The notes below the pieces were generated by a model. That model saw nothing but the letters and a program-made list of their open reading frames with translations. It was not told the origin of the DNA and ran no database searches. Shown here piece by piece: positions 38,201 to 50,200 of a DNA stretch of 64,000 nucleotides. Source of the stretch: Branchiostoma floridae. Lineage: Eukaryota; Chordata; Leptocardii; Amphioxiformes; Branchiostomatidae. The translations under genes and the position numbers were made by a program. The DNA is taken from positions 6,128,868 to 6,192,867 of the forward strand of contig NC_049986.1 in the NCBI RefSeq assembly GCF_000003815.2, read 5' to 3'. Each line of letters opens with the position of its first letter. Positions within the stretch are counted from its first letter, which is position 1.

Positions 38201-41200
38201 AACGCTTATTGTGTGTGAAGAGACATACGCATTGTAATATTACATTAATATATTAGTTTTTGTAGATAACAGGGGTTATAAAGTGTCTAGTTCAGGAATG
38301 ATGATATAATATGTTTGGAAACAGTAAGTACCTAAAATGTTCATTTTTTTAATACTTATACAGCCAAACTTCAATCTCTTTACGACATCGCATTGCTTAC
38401 TGAAATTGCCACATAGATTCGCCCTTGGTGTGTATATGGGCTCTAAAACGACTGACTTGGCATTAAAAGCTTACTCCATCACGGATACTATCTTACAAAA
38501 GCATGACCGTGTCATAGTATACTCGTAAACAAAGGATTCCGTGATCTTTTTTACAGTTGAGGTCATTATGTAATAAAGTATTAATGTAATTATATGCCTA
38601 CACGGCCAAGGACGGCAAGCTTCGAGACAGATGTTATTTTTTGACTATATTGGTCATTATCACTTTAAAAAAACTAATGAAAAAGGGCCATATAGAGAAG
38701 CCGATGCCTCAAATTTATGTGAAAGATTAAACCTTTATTGTATCTTTTAATTGCGCTTGTCTGCAAAGCAATCTTATATACCATCTACCTTTATGAAGAA
38801 TTTAGACAAATTAGACTTTTTCATGGTTGTCGTTTTCTTCATTATCAAAATGGTTAGAACGCTTGTTGTGTGTGAAGAGACATACGCATTGGAATATTTC
38901 ATTAATATATTAGTTTTTGTAGATAACAGGGGTTATAAAGTGTCTAGTTTAGGAATGATGATATAATATGTTTGGAAACAGTAAGTACCTAAAATGTTCT
39001 TTTTTTAAATACTTATACAGACAAACTTCAATCTCTTTACGACATCGCATTGCTTACTGAAATTGCCACATAGACTCGCCCTTGGTGTGTATATGGGCAC
39101 TAAAACGACTGACTTGGCATTAAAAGCTTACTCCATCACGGATAATATCTCACAAAAACATGACCGTGTCAGTGTACACTCGTAAACAAAGGATTCCGTG
39201 ATCTTTGTTACAGTTGAGGTCATTATGTAGTAAAGTATTAATGTAATTATATGCCTACACGGCCAAGGACGGCAAGCTTCGAGACAGATGTTATTTTGCC
39301 GACTATATTCGTCATTATCACTTTAAAAAAAACTAATAAAAAAGGGCCATATAGAGAAGCCGATGCCTCAAATTTATGTGAAAGATTAAACCTTTATTGT
39401 ATCTTTTAATTGCGCTTGTCTGCAAAGCAATCTTATATACCATCTACCTTTATGAACAACAAAGAATTTAGACAAATTAGACTTTTTCATGGTTGTTGTT
39501 TTCTTCATTATCAAAATGATATCGATGAACGCTTGTTGTGAGTGAAGAGACATACGCATTGGAATATTTCATTAATATATTAGTTTTTGTGGATAACAGG
39601 GGTTATAAACTGTCTAGTTTAGGAATGATGATATAATATGTTTGGAAACAGTAAGTACCTAAAATGTTCATTTTTTCTTATACTTATACAGACTAACTTC
39701 TCTTTTAAAACATTGTATTGCTTACTGAAATGGCCACATAGACTCGCCCTTGGTGTGTACATGGGCCCTGAAACGGATGACTTGGCATTAAAATGTTACT
39801 CCATCACGGATACTATCTTACTAAAACATGACCGTGTCAGTGTACACTCGTAAACAAAGGATTTCGTGATCTTTGTTACATGTGAGGTCATTATGTAGTA
39901 AAGTATTAATGTCATTATCTGCTTGCACGGCCAAGGACGGTAAGTTTTTAGACAAATGGTACCGCTTAAATGGTCGTCTTTTTGTTGTTTAAAAAGCTTA
40001 TAAAACAGGACCTTACAAAAAATGCCAATTCCTTAATCCAACCAGAGGGAGTGGGGGGCTGGAGGGGGGGGGGGGGGGCTGCTAAAAGTGCCTGCGCCAA
40101 CTTTGACGTCGTTTAACTCCCAAACGACTTGTGCTAGGACAACGGAACTTGGTGACTTTTCCTAGTAAGAAAGGACCCCTAGGCTAGGGAATGCTAAAAA
40201 AAACATTCAACTAATTAATCACGCAAAACATTTGCCAGTGTCTTAAAGGTATACTACGTAGTTTTTGAACAAAACAAAGTAGCTTTTCCTACTTTTTCTT
40301 AACATTGTTAGTTCAATCAGCCCTATAGCATTGCATACCAATATTCAGGGATGATGCTGTGACATCATTGCACTACATAAGCATGATGTATAAAAATTGT
40401 GATCTCCCAACCAACAGATGGGCACAGACGGCTGGTGTTCCCTATCAGCCTGGCTTCCCAGTGGGGGGCCAGTTGACAGTTTCCTCTGAGTACAGTTTAT
40501 TAGTTTTCTGTACAAGGTTTCTTGCAGTTTTGAAGGGAATATGGCCTCAGCTTGTTGATACCCTACAAAATAGACTTAATAAGTTCATGTTTATATGCTA
40601 TCTTAGAGTGATTAGATATGAGTGTTTCCAAAGAAGAAGATCTTCATTGTGCAGCCTTTATCTCCAGTCTACATAGTCCCTAACTGATTACCCCACCCCG
40701 GGGGACCTACCGTTGTTGCTTTCAAACAGGAGGGTCTAACTAGGGACGTCAACAGGTTACAGCGAGCCTAGAGCAGAATGTTTTGTAGGCTAATTCTTTC
40801 GTTGCAAACGTGAAATAATGACACAAAAGTGTCAAAAAGTGGTAGTAAATCTTAGATTTCTTAGTTCTAGAATATTTCAAATTTGAGCACAAATAACTAC
40901 GTAGTATGCCTTTAAGATAGGCAGGGACATAGAACCGTCTAAGTTAGGATTAGTAATTACATATGTCTGGAGACAGAAACTTTTTCCTTATACTTCATTA
41001 TAGACTAACGTGTCCTTCAGAACATTACATTGCTTACTGAGTTGGCTACATAGACACACCATGTGTAAATGGGGTCTAAAACGTATGACTTAACATTAAA
41101 AGGTACCTCTATCACGAACAAGACCTTAAAATCATGACTGTGGCGGTGAACACTCGTAAACAAAAGACTCTATAATCTTTGTTACATCAAAGGTCGTCAT

Positions 41201-44200
41201 GGATTGAAATTTTTATATGGTATTATCTGCTTGCACGGTGAAGGACGGCAAGCTTTAAACAAACCTCCTTTATTGTGTTGGTTATCAATATGATCGTTAA
41301 AGTTGTTACTTTCAGTTTGACGGTGGTAAGTTACTAGTATTGCGACAGGATGGATGGGCAGCAAATCATACCTGTGTCTTATTTTGACGGGTCTTCCTCG
41401 CATTTTTGTTCGCCTCGACGGCTGCTACCCTCTCAGTCTCGAATGTTGATGCAATGGTGTTGGTCGCTTTCCGCCAGACATCGCGATTAATTAAATTGAA
41501 ACATATTGAACTTGCTATTCATTCTCCCTAGTTCTGTCCTTTGGTATTAATGGAACCGTTTAAGTTGCGATTTGTTTATTGTTCGGTTATTATGACTAGC
41601 CCTTTATAATTGCCTCTATCTAGTTCGGTAGGCTTTGCTGTATTTCTCTTTTCAAAGGCGAATAAATCTATTTCTATTTCTATTTCTAAACATTACTGGG
41701 CAAAGCCCCCTTCAGGGGCATTCCGCCCAGGAAAAAGCAAAGCAAACAATTGATAACCACATAGAAAAAAATCCATTACTGTTGATCTTTCAGTGGGTTC
41801 TTTGTACCTACACACTTTGAAGAATTGATTTAAAGGAAGTTTGAAACCCCATGACCCCATGAACAAACTCAAAAGCACAAGAAAAACCAAAGAAAACACA
41901 ATATTTTAAGTACAAAAAAGATTTAAAAATTATGTACAGACCCAGGCTATTGCAGCTGTTATTATTTCCTGTCAAACAAATCTTTACTATTGTATACTAC
42001 ATGTATGGGTAAAATAACCCTTACAATGTACACATAAATATCCAAGAATATCAAGTATTAATTAACTTTTAGTTCTGAAATGTCCAGTAAAAGACCATCA
42101 ACTGTAAACTTTACATTCTGCAATATTCAGTGAAAATATCAAGTACAAACTTTTGATTCTTGGAAACCAACTGGAAGAATACTTTCTGGTCACGTACATA
42201 ACTGCTTGAAGCCGATGGTAGTCGGTGTGCATTAAACCTTCAACACTGTCTCGGCTTAGTTTCATTCCCGACATCTCCAGGCAACTATACCAATAAACCT
42301 CCCCCTCTGTAGCCCATAAAAAGGCAGTTTGGAGGACAGAGTGTGATGCTTCAATGTCTTCAAGTTTTGAGAGGTACTGTTTCTTTGACTTTTTGCAAAA
42401 TGATCTTGTGTTGAACTACCTCTACTGCAACACTGATGGGTATGATTGATGTACTCATCCTCTGCAGTGCGTCAGACATGTAGCAGTGGGGGCATCATAA
42501 GACCAGAGCTGGTTTGCTAATGTGATTCTACTCCTGCATAATCCACTCAAGTCATTCACCCTCTTGCTCTAGCCTTAACTCATCCCAGCCTCGCAAATGA
42601 TGATGTTCTCCCTAGGGATGGTACTCCTAAATGTAGACATTTTCTAGCTTTTTGTTCATGCGGAAAACAAAGAAAAACGTTGCCAGAATCACACATTTTA
42701 TCAAGTACGCCCGCAGAATTTTTCGTCTAGAAGTTTATTAGTTTTGTATGACGCCAATGTCCAATCGATGAAATGTCTTCAAAATATCTCTCATTCCCTT
42801 CAGAGGTAGGAAAAGTGTAAAGATTAAAGTATTGTTAGTTCTTAATATGTAAGCCCCTTATGATGATGATGTAAGAAGAAACTGTTAATAACATTACCCG
42901 CTTTACCATCGCATTGGTTATAGAGAACTGAATGCTATCTGGAATTTTAATGAAACTTTTTGGCAACTTGTATATATATTAACCTCATAGCAAATCTGCA
43001 AAAACGAATTTAGATTGGGCTGGCTGGCTTAAGTTAACTTCACGATTCACTTTTTAAAAGAATGCGTTGATTGATACTAAATACGTTATTTCTCTGCGCA
43101 TACAAATGGCTCAGTCGTTTTTCAACAACGATATAATGTTATGTTTTCATCACTTTCTTCAAAAACATTAAAGAACATTTCTTCCATATCTTTTTCAATA
43201 GTGTTGGCTTTTAGCCAACTTACCTTTTAGCTCTTATTCACTATTGGCCCACTGCTTTGGGAAACAAATGGCAGCATTAACAAGACTTCTACAATAGATC
43301 CGGTGGCCAATATGAATAATAACACCATGCCATAGACATATTGTGTGTCTGACAATAAGAATCCTAAAAATAATTGGATTTCTCACATGGAGTAATATGA
43401 GACTTGTATGGCACATTCAGTTCGTCTATTCGTTTGTCTAGCCCATATATGTTATGAGTTTAGGAATTATACGGTCGTGTAGATGTATTAACTTCATAAA
43501 CCATGTACTGGAATATAAAGGTTTTTCTACAGTGCATTTGTTATATATACAAGTTATAATGTTGCACATACGTCCAAACATACTAGATACAATAACGTCG
43601 ACATCAAGATGTTATTCTAGTGTGATATAACTTTAGCTCGTAGTTATTGCGTTTTTGGTCATGAATAAATCTGTCAGAAACATTGTTCCAACTTCTGTTT
43701 TTGTTTAATTTCTTTAGTTTAGTTTACAGACTATGAAGTCAATCTATACAAGCTCTGATTTTTCAGACTGGTAAAACTTAGCATGACTAAAGATGGTGAA
43801 TGGCTTCATTTGATAATGAATCACACATTATTTTTTTTCTAATCTTAAAGTTATCATTTAATAATGAAATAATTTACAACTGATTCTCTACAAAATCATA
43901 ACATTTGAAAATTCAAGATATTAAGGAAATCGCTTGATTAGACACTGACAATAAATTGTCTAAGAAAGTGAGTGGTTCTTGTTTTGCATTTCAGTTTTTA
44001 GCAAAATTCTATTGTTCTCCTTGGAGCTTAACAGTAGTAGTTCACTGCATGTAACATATATTGTGTCATTACTTTTACTTGGTAACATCTATCAAACATA
44101 ATAAAAAACCATGAAAGTAAGTGCATATTAGAATGCTACCGCGTTTACGAGCATACCTTGAGTTATGCACACCGGCTGGCAGATTTTGGTTATTAAGTCC

Positions 44201-47200
44201 CATGGCTTTACCAGCAGGCACGTTTGTTATTTATACAATTTACTGTATATCACGCAGTTTCTTGTGAATAACACATGGTTCTTCATAAGGGCAACAAGAA
44301 CTGTATGCAACTTAGGCACTCCTCAGAGGTAGGGAAGAAAATTAAAGAAAACACGTGTATTACATTGATAATAATCATTATAATAAATGATACTGATTTT
44401 ACGTGTGGGATGTAAAGATGCACATTTTCAGATCAACAGGTTGCTGTAGTGGTTGGAATATTTACGTTAATTTTGCATATTTGCTTCTTTATCTACGTAT
44501 ACAACGATTGATAAAATTGACCCTTTTTTGTTCATTCTAAAAACGAAATTTCTTTCACAAGATTTATTTCATAAATCAACATTTTTATGCAACGTTACAA
44601 ATATTTCTTGATGTTTCCTGCTAGCTAAACTTGCAATCACAATCTTGTTCACAATCTAGCTAATTGTGGTTTTGCTCAACATCGAGTTGAAAAGAAATGA
44701 TGGACTTCTTGATGAGTATCGGATGTTTCATTTCTTCGGCATCCGTTTTTACACTTCAACCTTTCTGTTCGTATTGATACAGGCGTATCCTGAAGTCCCT
44801 CTATTGAATTTGTAATAAATTCCCATTAATAACGATGACAAGAAAGCCTAATATCGATGTGAATTGCCATTTGTCTTGTTTATATTGTCGATGCGGACAC
44901 TGATACTTCGATCCCATAAGCACATGCAATGTATTCTACGAATTGCCTTTTTCACCGTTACTAAGTGTTTGCTATTGAATACAACATAAATTTAGTTTTA
45001 ACTTGTTGTTTAGCTGTTGTATATATTTGGAGATCATATAGAATAGTATACTGATTCTAATAGTTAGTCTACTAATAGGCAGTACAAGTCATATTCCGGC
45101 AAACGAATACAATTATTGTTTTTATTGTGTCATTGAATGAACGGTAACGTTGCAAGCTCTAATATCAGAAAAAGATACAAAAATTTCCGTCATTGTTAGA
45201 CGACATTTCAAGTATGTTGTCTTATGCCTAGTGATCGTGCCATGCCACTGAAATATGCTTTCAAATTCTGTGTCAATCGACATACACAATGCCGGAAAAA
45301 GTGGCAGTCCTTGGATGGGAAGTTATTAACTATCATTAATTAGTTCTGGTCAGCTTTCGTTATGCTTGTTAAAAAAGAGCTAGGAGAGCTTCACTTGTAA
45401 CTTGTAAGTATTGTGCACACATCCTCATACGCAGGGACATCCAACGGCGAAACCGCCTGTCTGGATGTGAAACTAACGGTTAGGAACTAACGGTAACTGT
45501 TGAGAAAGTAGGGTTCATCCAAACAGGCAGTTTCGCCGACGGATGTCCCCGAGTAGCATGATGTGCGCATAGAGTCTTGTTTCTCGTATATGACAAATTG
45601 AGTTTGTGCATTGATTGAGTTCCCTTGAGCAAAATTGTTTGATACCAAGCCAAATTAAAGTAAAATTGTAACTTCATACGCAAAACTACTATTCATTGCA
45701 CCGTGTAAGTCTGTCAATTACAGCTTCTTAGGTTATTTTGAAATCGAAATTGGACAGATATATAAACCCACAATCACCAATTTTGTAACCCTTACCATGG
45801 GCTATAACAATTCCACCAACGTAGGTCACCATTGTTATCTAGATGGATATCGCTTCTCCAGACAATCGAGTTACTTGGACGCACAGTTATCTACATCACG
45901 TGCAAACATTCTGTAATTCTAGATTTCATCGTATTTTGACATGGCATCATCTCGTTGCAAACATATCAAGCGCAATTTTCATATGTGTGTGTAAAAGTCA
46001 TTCTGAATAAGCCATGATTCTAAAAAAACTGTAATTGACCAAATTTTTCACAGTCATGTCTTTGTCAACATGAACCATGACGTCAGTTTATTCTGATTAA
46101 ACCCCTGAGACGGTAAAAAGTAGATCATACGTTGTAGGTGCCACCTGTCTCATAAGATTTTTGTAAAGCCCCGTTTTTAAATGGATTCTTTTTTTTTAAG
46201 AAATGACATTCTCCCCTGTCAAAGATTCTTATTTTGCCCAGTAAAAAGTGTTCAGTTGCTTCTATACTTAGGCAGGGAAACTTTTGAAGCAGTTTAACTC
46301 TGTCATGTACTTTTGTGTTGAAGATTCAAGCTAAACTTTGATTTAGAATAAATCAACTCAACCCAGAGATTATGTCTTTACATAGTTAAGTAGTTAATTT
46401 GAAATAACTGTCACATTTACCATGTCAGCCATGCAAATGTTTAAATCATATTTCTTTCTTTTCCAGAGTTGACGCTTGGGAAAGCACACAAGATGGCCAC
46501 GTCAGACCTCTAAATCTTCTACGTCATCACAAGACTGCCTTGGAGAGGAGATTTAAGATCAGCAGTCCTTGTTGTACCCAGCCAGTCAAAAAACAGAAGA
46601 AGCCTCTTCCTCCACCACCAAACATCAACAAAGATCTCAACGGAAAGCGTAAGACAGTGTTTTATAAATTATAGAAATAGGTAGAGCAATTTGAAAAAAG
46701 TTGACCGTACAAATATTAGGTCCATTTGATGGAGAATATCCACGCGCGCGTCAATTTATAGCCGTTTAAAATTTTTTTCAACCATAATGTAAATTTCAAA
46801 TAGCGGCTGCAAAATAAATAAACAAATGTAATGTTTTGAAAAAAAAATCGGTAGATTTTACTTTAACCTTTTACTATGATGCCTTCGTTAATTCTTAATT
46901 CACTCTTTCTAATCTTCAAGCAAATTCCCGGTGGCATAATATAGTTTAAAAGCTGGCCAAACATTGTAGCCGACCAGAGGAGGTCAGCTGCCTATTGAGA
47001 TAAATAGAAATACTCCTCCCTGTTTTAGTGAAGGCTGTACTCCTTTACCAGCTTTGATACTATCTCATTACACTCATCACAATTCTTTAAATTTTGGTAA
47101 ACATGCATAGAAGGCTTTGTGTGTTAAAATAATATAATGCCTCGTAATTTAAGTCGTGCGCATTACTACCTGGAAAGGTTCCAAACTTATTGATCCCCGT

Positions 47201-50200
47201 TTACTTTGCTTTTGTAAAATAATGAAAACCTTTATACATCAATCATTTAGAATCCACTGATGCAATACTGTATGGGTAAAGCTTTAACTAATCCGTTAGT
47301 AAATCTCATTTGTCCTTAACCCACTACTGCCATTAGTAATACTACTCTTATTGAAAGGAAGAGTAACAATAACCGACAGCGCCAGTACAAAGGAAATGAA
47401 GCGTGGTCGTTTGCACAACTAGAGCCCGGCTTCTAGTGTCCTCAAAATATGGAATGACACTATTTGGAAGCTCTTAGCACTTATAGGTGCATTTGTGGTA
47501 ATTACTACAGAAATTACATATTTGAAAATCTCGTGTTATTTGTTAATGCTCAAAGATAATATACTAAAAAAATCGGAAAATTTTCGAAATTTTCGAAATT
47601 TTTCCTTAAAAATCGCGATAAAAAGAAAATCACGAGATTGTTTATATACGGTGAAAGCTGCTGCGAAACAGTACGAAAATTCAGCTAGTCGGCTTATAGT
47701 CCATTATTCTGAAGTACACTTTATTAAGCTGATCGATATCCTGGGAGCTATGACTGTGGCCCTGTGACATGTTCCTGAATAATTAAAAATCCAATTTCTT
47801 GCAAGTCACAAGCTTTCAAGGCACTAGAGGTCATCGATATGGGGACTAGTCAAAGGGCTACTGGTTCAAGCAGGATAATGCCTCTGGCAGATCTGTTGTT
47901 ATGTTACAAGTAGCTAGGTTTCCTTTTTGATAAAAAAATGATACCAGTTTGTTTCCATATCCGATGCTTAATCTCTCTATAGAACACCTTTGATACTATA
48001 AATAAAAAATGTACTTTTTCACAACAACATGCCAATAAAAAGGCATTGACATTAGCAAAAATTACATTTACCACGGACAATTGAGGAGATGTATGATACA
48101 TGAATGTGCCAGATTGCATTTGAAATTGCTCTCAAAAGACAATGGTGCATGATTGATACATAATGAATATATATCAAACTTATAATACATGATACGCGAT
48201 TCGTTTCCGTCAAGATTCTCGTCACATTTATGTGCATTAACGATCAAAGTTGGTGCTGGTTTAGTTTTAGCATCACCTGGAGAAATCAAAATGCCGTACA
48301 ATATTAACAAATGCATTACTATTGCATCAAAATGCATTGAGCTCTATCGGAAAATGGATTGATTGTGACTCATACCAGTACATCACATCCGGCCTCATAA
48401 TATTTGAGACTTTGAAAAGTATGAAACATAAAAAAGGGAAAAACTAGTGGTTCGTGTTGTTATCTAAGTCGATCAAAATTTAGCAGCCATTAGTAAAATT
48501 TTAAATCAGAATTTTTTGCAATAGACACATAATGTACCTTGTGCATGTTCCAACCCGAATGATACTTTCCTTTGGAAATTAAAAAAAAGAGGCAAAAAAA
48601 GTGTTCTTTTTCACAACCATTTACACTCAAGAACTGACGTTTTGCTGACCGTAGTTCACCTTCCCGTGGCAATTTACCGATAGAATTCGACGCTGCAGCT
48701 AAGGTGACACTTCTGACAATGCCGTCCAAAACTTGAAGAATTGTCATACATGCGGTCCATAGCTTCAAATATTGCACTTTATGCAAGAAAGGGATCTGTC
48801 CTGTAATAAAAATCAATATTGTCCAGTTGCAATAAACAATGAAATTGATAGCTCCCTGAAAGTTTATTGTTGTGAGGAAAGAACCCTGTTATGCCTTCTT
48901 GTTTCAAAATTGTTGAAAATATTCATGGGCGAAATACTAGGCAAAGTCTGATATATGATACATTTCTTAACAACTATGAATGCCTGTCCTATCTAACTTG
49001 CCTATTCCATTTACCAACTAGAGTTCCACGAACACATACCTTTGCCAAATAAACCAGGTTTGTTATGTAGAATGATGTCTGTAGACAAATGCGTTACTCA
49101 TTTCATTTTCTTCATAATTATATGCTTGGAGTTGGTTTATAAAATTTCGGCATTGATTATGCAAATTAGATCCCAAGTTACAATTAATTGATATCAAATT
49201 GTATCAAGCATAACTTAAGCTATCAGCATACCAAAAATCATGATGATCCTTTGATCCATTCTTGACTTATTCTCTTTCAAAGTCTTTAAATACACCCCTT
49301 ACTCTCTTCCCTCTTTCTCAGTTACATATGTGACAACTTTGATGAAAGTACTATAATGGAATGCAGTGGATTTATAAACTTTTCCTCATCAATTATGCAA
49401 ATTAGCTGTTAATTTGCATAATAAGTATCACATTATATAAGTCTTCACTTAGGCTATCTACATGCCGAAAATCATGACGATCCGTCAACACGTTCACATT
49501 TTCTCATTAATTATGCAAATGAGATCATCATTTGCATGATAAATATGTATTGCCATTTCTCTCCTCTCAGCTACATATGTGACAAGTTTCAAAGTCCTAT
49601 CATGGAATGTAGTGGATTTATAAAATGTCCTCATTAATTATGCAAATTATCTGTTGATTTGCATAATTGGTATCTCATTATGTAGGTCTTCACTTACGCT
49701 ACCTACATACCAAAAAACATGATGATCCGTCAACATGTTCAAATTTTCTCATTAATTATGCAAATGAGGCCACATTTGCATAATTGATATCTATTGACAT
49801 TTCTCTCCTTCTCAGCTACATATGTGACAAGTTTGAAAGTCCTATCATGGAATGCAGTGGATTTCTAAACTTTATTTATGCAAATTAGCTGTTGATTTAC
49901 ATAATTAGTGTTCCATTATGTACATTTCATTCCATTACTTGGGCTATCTACATACCAAAAATCATGACGTTGTAGAGTTATTCTCGTCCAAAGTTTGAAA
50001 GGAAACCGGCGCCTGCAGTACCAAAAAAGCCGCTAGGGGGCCCAAACTCACAGCACATACTCTCTGCCCCGTGGGCTATCTACCACCCATAAATCATGAC
50101 CACAGCATGTCCAGAACACGAGATATAAAAAATTGAGTTTCCGCTGCAGTACCTTAGCAAGCCGCTAGGGGGCCCATTATCGAACTTGACCTTCGTTTTC

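Noticed and set aside
38337-39853. Conserved open frames in the 660-bp units as real genes
   Set aside because: Differences between copies are mostly amino-acid-changing and copy 1 has stop codons, so no evidence of selection on a protein.
49098-49905. CRISPR-like or bacterial regulatory array
   Set aside because: Units differ throughout and there is no repeat-spacer structure; it is a diverged eukaryotic repeat.
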